NCBI GenBank assembly: GCA_037074705.1
Contig: CM073595.1
Coordinates: 27,557,501-27,621,500, forward strand
Length of the DNA stretch: 64,000 bases
Direction: 5' to 3'
Source: Zhengitettix transpicula
Taxonomy: Eukaryota > Arthropoda > Insecta > Orthoptera > Tetrigidae
The notes under the pieces are model-generated. The model ran no database searches. It was not told the origin of the DNA and saw nothing but the letters and a program-made list of their open reading frames with translations. This document shows, one piece after another, positions 1-12,346 of this stretch (the stretch's first letter is position 1; every line of letters begins with the position of its first letter). Made by a program: the position numbers and the translations under genes.

Positions 1-1200
1 CCAATATATTAAATTGATAATCAGTACGTACTTATTTGGTTCCCGTTAGAGATTTGCGTCCCGTGAATCAAAATAGGAAAGTGTCAGCGAAGCTCGACGG
101 ACAAAGGAAACTCCGATGAATGTTCTATTATTCTAGACACGACTTTATAAGTGATTCGCAAGGCGTGCAATTTTTGAAGTTCCTACGGCATTATGGAAAC
201 AAAAGCGAACAAGTCAGCGCTTAGTTAAAATTAAGAAATGTTAAGTGGAATTTTCGGAACGTTTGTAGATTCGGCAATTCCTTTGAGAGCGGTAGTTAGC
301 CAGTTGCCTGACAGGCATTCTTTACTCTGGAAAGGCATCCGTCAAAACGTCAGGCCGACCTCGCCGTCTTAAGCGAGCCGCCTTCTTTTGTCCGCCTCAT
401 ATTCCTGCCGCTAATTAATGCAAGCGATCTACTGCACTTCCCCAAAAACGCACTAGTGTCACATTTCCTTAATCCAATTCCCTAGTCAAGATCGCGTCCC
501 AAACATTTCGTGTCAAGGATCCCGTAAAATTAATCGTCAGCCACGTTGACGTGTTTCTGATTTTGAATTTTAACTCGCGATTTCACAGCAACATTTCAGT
601 TCAGTAAGTCCTTCCTCAATATCTGAGATATAATGGTGCTACTACATGACTTCGGTCTGCGGATCAGTAACGAAAACTAAAAATGTCATTGAATCCATCC
701 TAGTTACGTCGGAGAGCTGTCCTTGATTTTCCGTCAATTACCATGAGGAATCCCACGACGCTAGTACCGAAATTTTCCATCAGGACCACTGTGGTGAGCA
801 ACTACATTAACAAACAAGGCGAGAAACTATCACTGTAAGAAGAACGTGATAAATGAACTGCCCATTGCTTCGGAGAAGATTTATCTTTGACCATCACGTA
901 TCATGATGGCTTTGATGAATTCAGTGGTAGCAATGGATCATACTGGAAAATGTGTCCAGTTCTTGAATTCCTTGGAATTAATGAAGCAAACATAAAAGAG
1001 GACGTATTTATCGTTCTCCTGATTAGGGAACTCATGATCAATCCTGCACGTGAAACCAGTTCGAACGAAGCCGCTCTACGAGATAATTTCGAAACATGTA
1101 AACAATTTTCTCGGAAAATCTTAGGGCTGGTTAATTGTGACTAATCTACGGAAATATTCTTACAACATATCTACGACTCACGCTTAAAAATTAAATCTCG
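1..1200. other. no recognised gene
   Basis: Unique-looking sequence. The first 550 bases are clearly richer in G+C than the rest of the window. The longest reading frame, 887-1144 on the plus strand (85 codons), matches no family I know and has no convincing splice signals. I see no repeat with other parts of the window. Confidence 0.5.
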
Positions 1201-1214
1201 TTTACACCGGAATT

Positions 1215-1340
1215 GACAACAATATTGGCAACAATTATTTTCCCTTTTTTCAACTATTCCACATACTGTTGGCAATTTTATCAACATTTAGTGACAGATA
1301 TTGTTGCTAACATTTATTGCTCAACATTGTTGGTAACAAA
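1215..1340. repeat. cluster of AACAATATTG-like palindromic motifs
   Basis: Four close variants of AACAAT(A/G)TTG, or its inverted form ATTGTTGC, fall within about 125 bases. The outermost two are in inverted orientation. This may be the remnant of a small inverted-repeat (MITE-like) element. No target duplication is visible. Confidence 0.3.
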
Positions 1341-1344
1341 AAAT

Positions 1345-2945
1345 GCCTTGAACGATTGAGGAAAGAAGCTTAAAAACTGAATAATTATTCTACCAATCGT
1401 TGATGTTGAATCACGGTACACAAAAACAGTAATTTATTTATTTTAACCGTTAATCAATATTGAATAATTAACAGGAGCTCTTAACCTAAATACACTAAAT
1501 TAATTACCACAAATAATAGTCAAACACCACATATATTACAAATTAACAATCATGGTATTCAGTATGTAACAGAAAGTTTCCGATTAGCAATTTTCACTGT
1601 GATTCGTGGTATAATGCACATGTGGTTTGTCAAATTTAACACTGAGCAACCCTTACGTTCCATTTGATAAATTATCATCTCTGTTTCCCATTTATCTAGT
1701 GTGCTTCTGGTGGCAGAAAAAATGCAACAGTGGTGGAAGTGCCGGTTACAAATTGAAGAGTAAGTTTTATTCTTCGAAAACGGAAAACGTCCGCCTAGTT
1801 TTAAAACCCTTTAAATTTGGCCTCTTTCGAACTTTTCCTTTGATATGTCCCTTCATCCTTTCAATGTTCATTTCACCCCCGCGGAGTTGTTAGTAATTCT
1901 CTACATTGATGTGTTACGGGTATAGGAAATTGAATTTTTATATGATAAACTGAAGTACTGAGACGGCTTAGTCATTCTTATCAATTATTTTACTAACCAA
2001 TTTTGTTTTCCGCTAAAACTTCAGTTTCAAGCTCGCTCAAAATTTAAACGTAACGTATTTTTCTGTTTCCTTCTGTACATGCGCACGGTTCTCGTGATAA
2101 ATCTGAATTTTTCATATTTCTAAATAATGCTTGGTCATCAAATGAATTACAGAACAAAAATTGTCGTGGCTTTCCCATGAAATATGGCATCGAACGTTTG
2201 TCCTAACGCAATTGTCACAATTTCATGGAATCCTTCCTTTCAGCCAGACGAAATTGGATTTGAAAAATAAATGGGTAAAATACGTGAGTGAACCGCTTCT
2301 ACCTTGAAGTTAACCTGCCCGACGTGATTTACTATTAAACACTCTCCTTTCTATAATTTTCTTCAGGCATTTAGGCACAGATGTAGATACGTTTAGATTC
2401 TCAGAATTAATGTGTTAAAATTATTTTACAGCCTACAAATGATTCTGCTTCAGTTACCTAAAACCAATTCTCCTCGTATTCCACTCAGTATCACCTTACA
2501 AATTTAACATCCACAGCCAACATCTATATAAAGAAAATCTTGTCTTCGGAGAAGACAGTAGTAATTTTTTTATTTGTAATGAATGTTTTAGTTACATAGT
2601 AAATGTTTGCTGAGAGCCTCATCAAGAAGATGCAAAACATGTAATCTATATAATTTTTAGTCGTTTTAAAATGAAACGTTAACGACGTAGTTACGATGAA
2701 AAAAGTCACTGTTTTTAAAACATTTACCCTGAATTTTATTTTTCAGACGAAATTATTCTTCAATATTAGTACGTTATCTGGAAGAACGCCTAAATTCAGT
2801 TTGATGAAATTTGGAACTGAGTTTTTATTTGCATATAAAAAGAGTTATCCTGAAAATTGTCGACCTCTTAACTCATACCGACTAATTCTGGCTTCCAAAA
2901 TTTCGATATTCAATTCGTTTATTATAATGAACGTATATGAATGAT
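1345..2945. other. no recognised gene
   Basis: AT-rich sequence without long open frames. Small frames at 1627-1893 (+) and 2696-2944 (+) show no domain or motif. Nothing else is supported. Confidence 0.5.
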
Positions 2946-2989
2946 AAAGAGTTCTCAGGGTTCCAACCGGGTAATGACGTTTGTTCCTT

Positions 2990-3024
2990 ATAACGTTCGG
3001 TGGCACCACCATCGTCTTCAGCTG
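2990..3024 (-). ncRNA. hammerhead-like motif, left arm
   Basis: On the minus strand CTGAAGA (3015-3021) is followed by a perfectly paired GGTGG/CCACC stem with a 2-base loop, then GAACGTT. One A of the usual GAAACG is missing. The 12-base palindrome CTTCAGCTGAAG (3016-3027) overlaps the start of the core. Confidence 0.4.
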
Positions 3025-3040
3025 AAGAGGGACGATAATC

Positions 3041-3300
3041 GGTTTCCTAAAGTTGCCCTATACTACGTCACTTCACCTGGGATGATGATCAGTTTCCTAA
3101 AGGTGCCCCATACTACGTTACTTCGCCTGGGACGTTAGTAGATTTCCTAAAGTTGCCCTATACTACGTCACTTCACCTGGGATGATGATACGTTTCCTAA
3201 AGGTGCCCCATACTACGTTACTTCGCCTGGGACGTTAATAGGTTTCCTAAAGTTGCCCTATACTACGTCACTTCACCTGGGATGATGATCAGTTTCCTAA
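3041..3300 (+). repeat. 50-bp tandem repeat, A-B-A-B-A order
   Basis: The phrase TTTCCTAAAG recurs at exactly 50-base spacing (3043, 3093, 3143, 3193, 3243, 3293). Odd units carry GTTGCCCTATACTACGTCAC and end in GATGATGAT. Even units carry GTGCCCCATACTACGTTAC and end in GACGTTA. Two 50-mers therefore alternate, giving a 100-bp higher-order unit. Five full units and a partial sixth are present. Confidence 0.92.
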
Positions 3301-3317
3301 AGTTACTGCGTTACTTT

Positions 3318-3359
3318 AAATGAAGAGGGTGGCCGTGTCAGCCATCGAAACGTTGTAGC
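3318..3359 (+). ncRNA. hammerhead-like motif, right arm
   Basis: ATGAAGA (3320-3326; the first core base is A instead of C), one extra G, then GGTGGC (3328-3333) pairing with GCCATC (3341-3346) across a 7-base loop (five Watson-Crick pairs, one G-T), then GAAACGTTGT. The stem sequence differs from the commoner GTCCC-type copies yet stays paired. Confidence 0.45.
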
Positions 3360-3399
3360 AAACAAACGGCGTTACACGCTTTGAATCCCGAGAACTCTT

Positions 3400-6300
3400 C
3401 TTCCAGCAATTACACCGGAAAACCTACGATCCCTAAAGTTTAGGAATGTTAATGCATAATTCAGGAGAATAATTGACACGTTTGAGCAATACAGATATGA
3501 GAGACTGTGGTCCCTCGATATCTGATGGGCGGATTCTACTAATTGTATCAGATAATTTTCATCCTATAATTTCCGTCTGACAGGGTAGAGAACAACCTGT
3601 AACGCATTGGAACGATAATCGGTTTCCTAAAGTTGCCATACAGTACGTTTTTTCTCCTAATTTTAACTTCTCTTCTAATAGCTATAATTAGGTTTAAAGT
3701 CCAAACTTATCATTATATACGTAAAAAATGCACATTGTTTATTTCTTATGGAATGGAACAGTTTTGCATATTTGCAGTAAGATTATATGCACTTCAGATA
3801 CAAGACTAAGAAAATGGGAATTTTACTTGTGTCCATGTTTGCTTTCCGAGAAAAATAGGCAGAGGAGAAAGATAACGATGTTGTTGCTATCAGAATCCGG
3901 ACCAAGAATTTCCTCGCCCGGAAAAGTATAACTAATTGGCAACTAAAAATTCTCTCTCTTATACACACACACACACACTGCATCCCGCCCTCTTCAACTC
4001 TATCTCGAATATAAACGCAGAACTGAATAATTAGGTTAAACGCCGGAGACAGGGATGTAATTAATAGGCATATCTTTATAATCCATTACCAGTGGCAGAA
4101 CACCTGCTCCGCAAGGCCATGAGACTCATTCAAAGGCTGCCAAGCTGCAATCCCGCTGGAGCAGGTTAATCAAGCTTCAGGCTCCACGCATCCGACCAAG
4201 ATAGCGAGAGAAGATCATTCTCAACCTCCTCAAACCGCAATAATCGTTTACTTTTTTGGGCTGGTACTCAGACAAGGAAACAGGATTACTTTATCACACG
4301 ATTGCACTGCGAATGAAGAATTGAGTGGACTTGGATTGCGGCATCCTAGTCCAGTAAATGCAAGGACAGTAGGTCCTATGGATGGAAAAAAATAGTTGGG
4401 TAATAAAGTGAGTGGGATTAATATAGCAAATTATCCAAGAATTTGGCGGTTGGTGGCCTTTGTAGACGCTCATATTAAATAAAATAAAATGACTGGAACA
4501 GTAACATTAATAATAGCCACAAACAGTTTCAGAGGTGACGAGGTTACCCAACTTTGTAAGCAAATATCAGCAGATCTTTTTTTTAAAAAAAAAATTCAGT
4601 ATTATTGTGATGGGTATATTTAAAATCGAGAATCTGATTAGATTTCAGTAAATTCATGAGAAAAAGGTAAAATCATTTACTATTCCATTACCTCCATCAA
4701 GGAAACATGAAACATTGTCAAAAAACACTACCCAAATTCTGTAATTCATGTTCCCATTATTATTCTTAATTATCCTACATCTCACAGTTGATCACAGGGA
4801 TATTGAAGAAGTGTAATCTTGACAAACTAAATCAGTAAATAAAATAGTAGTACACACGGACAAATGATAAGAATAAAAACATTGACAGAAATATTAAAGC
4901 AAAAATTCAACAGTCGCACATCGATGACAACGGGGCACGAAACTAGTCGGGTGAGAATTTTTGCAGTGTTGTCATTTATACCTCCGGCATGCGACCCAAG
5001 CCATTCCCGCATGATCTAGGCAACTCAGGGCTACGAACGTTGACCTTGGCTTGCTTGGCCAGTCTCATATTTGTCAATGAGGACTTTCTCCATCCACCTA
5101 CTTACTTACGAATGAATTTTACTTTAGTAATAATTTTTGTAATTATTATATAAGATTTTCTAACAAATTTAAGAAATTTTCTCAATAATTAATATATTAA
5201 GTTTTCTGATTTAAGTTTAAAATTCTGTTTTTATATTTAAACTTGTAATATCTGTAAAACGTTTCAGGTATATATGCTCGATTATTACCAAAGGTATATT
5301 TTTTGATAAATTATATTTTTCCTTATCCTGTTTTATTCAATTCATGGCTCATAGAATGAATAAATAAAAATTTATATCGCTTTAATTGAATGTGTCAGTT
5401 AATACCTATATTCCTAATAAATTTTATAGATTTATGAGTGTGTAATTCGAGAGTCATGGGAAAATTGTGAGAACTATGGCTCATGAAATCTTTATAAAGA
5501 AACCTATGACTGCTTTTCACTGAATTTCACAGGGAAAGAGTTTCTCTCCAAATTATTTCGTTACATCCAAAGCCATTTCAAAATTCATTTTAATGACTGA
5601 AAATTATTTAATATTTTCCCATAATTAGTACTAATACTACCACCAAATATTTATGTAATATTTATTACTCGCTAATCCATGAATTTTGAACTAAGAATAG
5701 TGAGTTTATAAATTGCTTCGTAATTTGCATAGGTGTAACGTACTCATGGAATGGAATAGGAGAAATGTTGAAAGCATTCTAAGAAGTGATCCAAGACAAC
5801 AATATTGTTACTATATATTAAATACCACTCAAATAAGTAAACAGTAAAATTCCCGTGTTTTAGAAGCAAAATAGACCACGTTCCATTCACAGGTGGAAAA
5901 TATTTAAATTACGTAAATGAGCTGTTAGAATAATTTCGTGCGCCGAGTGGATAACAAGCACACATTGTACATTATCTTTAGTATGTTCTCATTAGTGAAG
6001 AGCCACACATTAAAAACGAATTCATTTTATGTTGAAACGATTCACTGCGAGTAAGGCCGAACACACGTGGAACTTCCACAATCTTCCAGTTTGGACACCA
6101 TTAATGTTAATGGAAACGACTCACGAAACACTACGAATCCATTTTCTAAGGTTTTATGAAGATTGCACACGACCATTTAACAAAGAATATGTGTAATCCT
6201 TGGGGGAAATTAGCTGATTTCAGAATTCAACCGATTACAGCGAATTCCAGGCAATTAAACACAAGACACTAAATTCTGTAGCGTTCGAAACAGGGTAGGT

Positions 6301-6570
6301 TAACATTATGCTGTGGGTAAAACATTAAATTGGAACAATCTAATTATAGGAAAATTCAAATTTCTCAGATTTTCTTATTGAGAATTACTTTACTTACATC
6401 TACTGCCGAAATAATTTTTAAAAGAAGGACCAAATATTTGTTTTTATTTTGTTAAGAAGGCTTTCCAAGGTACAAAAAAAAATTCTTAATCTTACATATT
6501 GCTATATACATTCATACAACTAATACACAAATAACGGCATATTTAAACAACGTATATTTTCTAATATATA
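3400..6570. other. no recognised gene; stray minisatellite unit and (AC)n
   Basis: AT-rich sequence without a supported gene. At 3609-3648 there is a single diverged copy of the start of the 50-bp unit (CGATAATCGGTTTCCTAAAG). An (AC)8 microsatellite lies at 3963-3978. The stretch 4080-4260 is richer in G+C but has no frame or family I recognise. Confidence 0.5.
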
Positions 6571-6726
6571 AAATTGACTGTTTGCGTGTTTGTGTGTATC
6601 TGTGTATGTTCCGCATACAAATTTACACACTTCGAGAAAATTCGACCAATGTTTGTACACACGTTGCTTTCGAACAGGAAACAAATCCTGCGGGGTAAGA
6701 CAGTGTTACCACCCCCAGAGCGCCGA

Positions 6727-6738
6727 GGGGGGGGGGGG
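6727..6738 (+). repeat. G12 homopolymer
   Basis: Twelve consecutive G residues in otherwise AT-rich DNA. They lie just upstream of the long direct repeat that starts near 6808. Confidence 0.9.
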
Positions 6739-6807
6739 TGGAATTTTGCATTGCACATAAAGGAGAACATTATCATGGTGTTAGCATTAGTAATAAACGT
6801 TAAGATT

Positions 6808-7549
6808 ATATATATTGTAATATCAATTAAACAAGCCATTAATTGTTTTAATATAATTAAATTGTTAGCGGTGCGAATGCGTAAAGGCGACAATCACGGC
6901 GGGTTTTTCCTTTGTTTAACAATGGAAACTGAACAACCGCGCGCTTGGAGAACGGCAGTCTGGAATCGGCGATTTAAGGTGAAGGAATCTAAAATCTGCG
7001 TACGAGAGATGAAAGAGTTATAAGTCGACGGAGAGATATAATACAGTTCAGTTCACCTAGAGCAACAAACAGTAAAGTCTACAGATATAAAGTACGAATG
7101 GTGAAATCCTGTATTTTTACATGAAAGCCAGAAAATATTTTTACGGAGAGATTTACATAATAATTTGCACACGGTGAAGCAAATGGTTGCTTCACGCTGA
7201 TTGAACAATTTTCGCATATAGGAGACCGGCATCCACTAGCTGACCAAAGGGGGCGGCTCATCCGAGGTTCCAGATAGCAGAAGACGAGTATTTCAATCGT
7301 GTGTATTAAAAATTTCAATGCAGTGTAGAGTCTGTGTAAAAATGGCTTTTTAGTGTGGTAGTTTTCAAGCTACAAGAGAGATCAGGTAACAGACATTATA
7401 GAAATAATTAAAAAGGTATAGTCAGATTTCGTTCATTTTTCTACTGTTTCACTTATCTTCATATTGTTTTAGGTTAACTTTTAAATTTGAATTGTTAGTC
7501 GTCAGTTTATACATTGCTTTTGTTCCAATTATCAAACCCAGTAGTGACC

Positions 7550-7552
<3 letters not shown>
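6808..7552 (+). repeat. long dispersed repeat, copy 1
   Basis: Nearly the whole stretch is repeated in the same orientation at 12906-13715, with roughly one difference per ten to fifteen bases plus small indels. It starts TATTGTAAT and ends AGTAGTGACCCTGA, where copy 1 runs into an (AT)n tract. A perfect 9-bp hairpin, GTGAAGCAA with its complement across a 4-base loop, lies at 7174-7195. No domain was recognised on either strand. I see no TG...CA ends, primer-binding site or purine tract, so calling it an LTR is not supported. Confidence 0.85.

Positions 7553-7592
<40 letters not shown>
7553..7592 (+). repeat. (AT)n microsatellite
   Basis: About 20 AT units at the downstream end of the long repeat copy 1. 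It may be a tail-like boundary of that element. Confidence 0.95.
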
Positions 7593-7595
<3 letters not shown>

Positions 7596-8951
7596 CAGTT
7601 AATGACTGTTCAAGGGAACTCCTGTCAAAAGGTGAGCATAAGTTCTTAATTTTACTAAACAACAGCGTATTTTGGGGTGAGGGATGTTTTGTTACGTTTC
7701 TTGTATCATCTCCAAATGGTATTACTTACATTACTTGCTTAGACAGTACATTTACCGAAATTTGAACGATAAAACATCACCCCTGCGCAATGAGAACTCC
7801 GAAAAAAGTTCCACATTTATAATTAAATAAAACATTACGTGCAAACATTTCGGAGTAAAAAATTGGTTATTTTCTCGTTAAACAAATGATACATCCGCAT
7901 TCTAACACGAAGAATCTTAAGTTTTATCTTGCAAATTTTACATGTGATTATGAATGTAGAAATAAAAATTGTATGCTATTGATGAAAAACTATTTAGTGA
8001 GCCGACGTCAGTAATCAGGTAAAAATACTGTCCAGGGATTGACGGTAAATGGAAAATTTTGTCAATTTCTCTGTATTCAAAATGTGATTATAAAATAGTT
8101 TCCATTTTTTTAATTTTACCGATTATATTCGTCATTTTGGGGGGAAATCCTTACGGTGATATTTTGAAACATTTTCTTCCAAAGGTTTAATTGCCAATAA
8201 AAAAATGAAAAACATGAATTCGCAAAGCAATGACAACCCAGCAGAATGTGTTCATCAAATGGTGTTATAAAAACTAATCATAAAATTTTTTTTATAAATA
8301 TTATTCTTAAAAATTCAGTATTTATTGCCCATATTTTTAATCATCAGCAATGAATTGAATCTTTTTTCTTTTGATTTAACTAGTGTTGAACGAACAAAAT
8401 CAGTTTGAGATGTCTACAGAAGGAATGTAATAACGACATGGACTTGTAATACGAATTTAGAAGACGATTTATCTCAGAAAATAAGAATAAGCAACAGAAT
8501 GGAAAACTAAGTCTACTTTTATATTAAATATCGATTCCTTATATTTAATTATATTTAAATCGTTTTTTAATAATTAAATAGATAACCATAAAAATTCAAG
8601 ACAAGATTCTGGCATACAAAATTTCCACTAATCTAAAAAATTATGTAGTAGTTGTAAATAATAATTTGTAAAATAAAATTATTTGTTTTTCTGATAGCAC
8701 CAAAGCCTTTGAATAAAAATTTGTTATTTTAGCCATATGAAGGAATATTGTGTATTTTTCAATTAACGACGATTAAAACCAAAATTCAACTTAGTTTGGT
8801 TTCTATTGTCAATAATCCCATTATTTATTCTCGAAATGAATAATTTCAATTTATCTACTTTGGAACTGATAATTATCCAAATAAAAAAAAATTTGGTGTA
8901 CAATTTGGACTCTTACGTTGCCAACCCTGAGAGTAAAATTAAGATAGAATA

Positions 8952-8954
<3 letters not shown>
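7593..8954. other. no recognised gene
   Basis: AT-rich sequence with only short frames of low complexity. No repeat relation to other parts of the window was noticed. Confidence 0.5.

Positions 8955-9007
<53 letters not shown>
8955..9007 (+). repeat. (AC)n(AT)n compound microsatellite
   Basis: About 17 AC units run straight into about 9 AT units. Confidence 0.97.
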
Positions 9008-9410
9008 ATTTTATGTGCTAGCTAATATTTACTTGTATAAAAACAACTTTAGTGATATATTTCGCAAAAGCATCCCTAAAAGAGGACAAAATATGTGTCT
9101 TATTAAATAATCACACTATAGATTCAGTAAATTGTTCCCTTTTCGTAATCAGAATAAATAATGTAGCGCAATAATAATTAAGCGTCAGGTGCATGAATGT
9201 GGTAAATTCTGCCGAACAAATATTAACAGTGGTCGTTGGAAAATCATATACATATGTAATTAGGAAATTAAAAATTTTAGTATTAATCGTGGATATTATC
9301 TCAGTGACGCCAGCAAAAAGTAGCAGATTTACGAAAATATACTTTTAGGTAACATTTTATTCAAAGACGATTATTTATATACATTCTTAAAACAGACATT
9401 TTTTATTTAT

Positions 9411-9467
9411 ATTGTAACGACGTTTCGATACCTATTTGTATCTTCTTCAGGAATTTCCTGCTACAAT
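9411..9467 (-). ncRNA. hammerhead-like motif with extended helix I
   Basis: Minus strand: CTGAAGA (9444-9450), one extra A, perfect 5-bp stem GATAC/GTATC with a 6-base loop, then GAAACGTCGT. Outside the core, ATTGTA (9411-9416) and TACAAT (9462-9467) are complementary and would close an outer helix I beyond an asymmetric internal loop, as in natural type I hammerheads. Confidence 0.55.
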
Positions 9468-9659
9468 CCTCTGAGCGATAAGTGAATTGTGTGCCTCGGA
9501 CCATCTTTAAAATCTGTGTGATTTTAATAGTTGTTAATAGTTTTGTTGTGCCAGTTTATTATATTAATTCGTTAAGTTTTTTTGTTTACTTTAGTTTGCC
9601 TTTGTTTACTTCGTATAATTATACTATAAATCTAATCATTTGTAAATACATCCTGTTTA

Positions 9660-9712
9660 GGAAAATACCTGAAGACAATACAAATTGGTATCGAAACGTC
9701 GTTACAATATAA
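9660..9712 (+). ncRNA. hammerhead-like motif
   Basis: CTGAAGA (9669-9675), one extra C, AATAC/GTATC stem (four of five pairs), GAAACGTCGTT (9693-9703). It is the inverted partner of the copy at 9411-9467. The stem has one A-C mismatch, so this copy has begun to decay. Confidence 0.45.
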
Positions 9713-9740
9713 ATAAAAATTTAGAATATTAGTCTTCAAT

Positions 9741-11930
9741 TGTTTTATTAATTTAAAAACAGACGTTAAATTAAAACTTATATATATTCTTATTTTTGTT
9801 CTCGGTGTTTTGAACTTACTTGCACGCTATTCTTAGAATCATGTTTTGTTTTCTTTCTATGTTATGAAAATATTGCCATTGGGTAATACGACATGGTTTA
9901 TTCATGATGTAAATGATAAAAACAATAGTCAATATAACACTGACATAGTTTTAGTAAAATGGGATACTAATACAACATTCTCATGCATTTCCTCCTATTT
10001 ATTTAATGATTTGCCACTGTATAATAATTAGCAAATAGTGCAAACATCGGTGGGAGTTGGAAATGATGGAATTGCTAGCGGCTGTACAAAGCAACCGTGG
10101 AAAAATAATAAACAAAAGAGTACGTGGACAGACAGAAAGAATGACAGATGCCAAGTTAACGGGGAGGGGCGAACCTGGTAGCCGGCCAATAAAAACACAT
10201 ATGACATATCTTTGGACCAGTTAGTCGAGTTCCACAATAACTTTAGTTGCCGCCAAAATCGAATGCTTCGTGAGCTGATCCGAATACGCGATTACGTCCC
10301 AACAGTTCACATCGGATAAATACAAAGTTAAGTAATTAAATATTATTTAAAATTACTAGGCGTCAATGACGTACCAAGTCTGAGCAGTAAAGGCTACGTT
10401 AGAGTGAAAGTTAATTATCAATCTGGAAATTTAAAATTCAGCAAGCGTTGACAAAGGTTGTCATCATAACTATCAGTAAATACCCTGGAAATTCACGGCG
10501 AAAGTATTACGTATTTAAATTTTAGCATGATAGTTGTCCGCGATCTAATCTTGACTGTTTCATCGTCCCACTAACTATATCCTTTGTCTTCTAATGGCTG
10601 GCCGATACCTCCTTATCCTGCACTCATTGCATTGAATCATTAAAAAATTACGCCATGTCTCTTCTGGTCAGAAATGTTTGTGTGTGTCGTGAACTATGAT
10701 AGCAAAAATCTGAATCTTCACATACAATATGAAACAGCATCAATTGATCATTAAAAAAGTTTCATATGGAACATATTTCCTATATTCCTCTCATGACCCC
10801 ATATGCTACGTCATCGTTTATAAATGCAAGGTATAAATTATTTCCCTGACTGTTCACAAGATGAATTTATTACGTAATGAAACAAAGTCCAATATTAAAT
10901 TGTGGTTTCATGAATAAAACACATTTTCTTATATGCGAGAAAATTTAATTCAGTATAAAATTATCTAAACACCATTAATAGTAATTCTGGATGGGCGTTC
11001 GTAAGATTTCACCATCCTTCTTCCATTGTCTCAAGATGAGTTCCAAAATAATGTAAAACAGGAGTGAAGTTTCTTTAATAAGTTATTATTTACCTCAACA
11101 AATATTACTATATATAATGTATAATTTGGAGCAATTTACCCACTATATCTAGTTTTTTTGTATATTTTCTGAATAAATTTCCCATGGATTATTTCGGACC
11201 TCAATCAGAATCTGACCAGTATTTTGTATCATATTTGTTATTTTTAAATGTTCTTATGGTGTATTTTTAATGTCAATAATGGTAATTTTCCTATTTTTCA
11301 TTTCAATTCACTCTGTTCAATGTTTTAGAGTAAGATAACGGGATATAAGGAAAATAGAGAGAAAATCAAGAAAAGATAAAAGAGAAACGAAACGCGTTTT
11401 ATTGCAGAATAAAAGAAACTTTGCGTAGTTATATAGTGGGATGTAGGAGAAAGAATTGGGGCTAATCCCCTTAGTGGATTTGGTGAAAATGTTGTTTGGT
11501 AGGTGATGAAATACTGAAGTTAACTTCTTCTATTTGTATGTAAAGTCCTGGAGCATTATACTGTTTTTGAGTCGGTATCGCTCCCAGACACGATTTTGTT
11601 TTTCACGGAAAAATTCATAAACGGACGTAAACGTTGTTGTGTAACAGGCTCGCTGGTTTACTATTCAACGTCTCTGTTTTCATGGTTACCTCGCAGTGTC
11701 ACAGAAATCCGTAAAGCATTCACTACTGTCCAGTAAGTACCACATAAAGCTTACTTTAAATCAAAATACTTAATTAATAATATTTATAAGGGATAAATTT
11801 ATATAATAATAAAGTATGTGGACAAATATTCGTTAAATACTCTGATCATGTAACACACAAATTAAATACAGACAGCAAACCGACAGGACTGTTTGAATAC
11901 GTTAGAAAATTCGTCAGTAACAGAGTCACA
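9741..11930. other. no recognised gene
   Basis: AT-rich sequence. The segment 10030-10330 is somewhat richer in G+C and holds a 69-codon minus-strand frame (10028-10237) without recognisable family. Nothing further is supported. Confidence 0.5.
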
Positions 11931-11999
11931 TTAATATTATAAACATTTACGGCCTTGTGTCAGAAAATTATAATGTTTATAAACGAAAATTAATTTTTT

Positions 12000-12040
12000 G
12001 ACGTTTCGTCCTCTTTTAGGAACCCTTCATGTTGTACAGT
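12000..12040 (-). repeat. hammerhead-like motif, decayed
   Basis: Minus strand ATGAAGG in place of CTGAAGA, then TTCCT/AGGAC (four of five pairs) and GAAACGTC. The core is mutated, so this copy is unlikely to cleave. Confidence 0.4.
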
Positions 12041-12129
12041 TTTTAATAATTTTGTATATAGTAATGAAAAAAATTAGAGGCAAGGTTCCGCTAAAAATTT
12101 AGCTTGCAACAGCCAAAAATTAATTTTAT

Positions 12130-12165
12130 GACGTTTCCTCTTTTTTTAGAAACTCTTCATGTTGT
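12130..12165 (-). repeat. hammerhead-like motif, decayed duplicate
   Basis: Minus strand ATGAAGAGTTTC ... GGAAACGTC. This is the tandem duplicate of the left-arm copy with the stem largely lost. Confidence 0.35.
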
Positions 12166-12305
12166 ACAGATTTAATAATTTGGTATTTAATCACGAAAAA
12201 AATTTAGAGGAAAGGTTCCACCGAAATTTAGCTAGCAACAGGCAAGGCAGCAGAACCTTGCCTCTATATTTTTTTCATGATTACATACAAAATTATTAAA
12301 ATCTG

Positions 12306-12346
12306 TACAACCTGAAGAGGTCCTAAAAGAGAACGAAACGTCGTAA
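12306..12346 (+). ncRNA. hammerhead-like motif
   Basis: CTGAAGA (12312-12318), extra G, GTCCT/AGAAC (four of five pairs), GAAACGTCGTA. It lies in the right arm of the foldback element. Confidence 0.45.

Larger units (their letters stand above)
2947..3399. mobile_element. foldback element with minisatellite core
   Basis: The left end (2947-3030) is mirrored, inverted, by the right end (3317-3399). Both begin AAGAGTTCTC(A/G)GG(A/G)TTC and stay alignable for about 80 bases. Between the arms lies a 50-bp tandem repeat. Each arm carries one hammerhead-like motif pointing outward: minus strand at 2990-3024 and plus strand at 3318-3359. No open frame and no clear target duplication is present. It resembles the other foldback elements of the window in layout but not in arm sequence, so it looks like a separate subfamily. 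Confidence 0.7.
9375..9740. mobile_element. foldback element with paired hammerhead-like motifs
   Basis: The left part (about 9385-9470) and the right part (about 9650-9735) are inverted copies. Each contains ATTTATATTGTAACGACG followed inward by the motif. The two motifs point outward. The roughly 180-base spacer encodes nothing recognisable. Confidence 0.7.

Noticed and set aside
3041..3300. CRISPR array
   Set aside because: The 50-bp units are contiguous variants with no unique spacers, and the window is eukaryotic in character.
6574..7023. 149-codon plus-strand frame as a gene
   Set aside because: It runs across a G12 homopolymer and into a dispersed repeat, has low-complexity ends, and has no domain. 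It is most likely chance.
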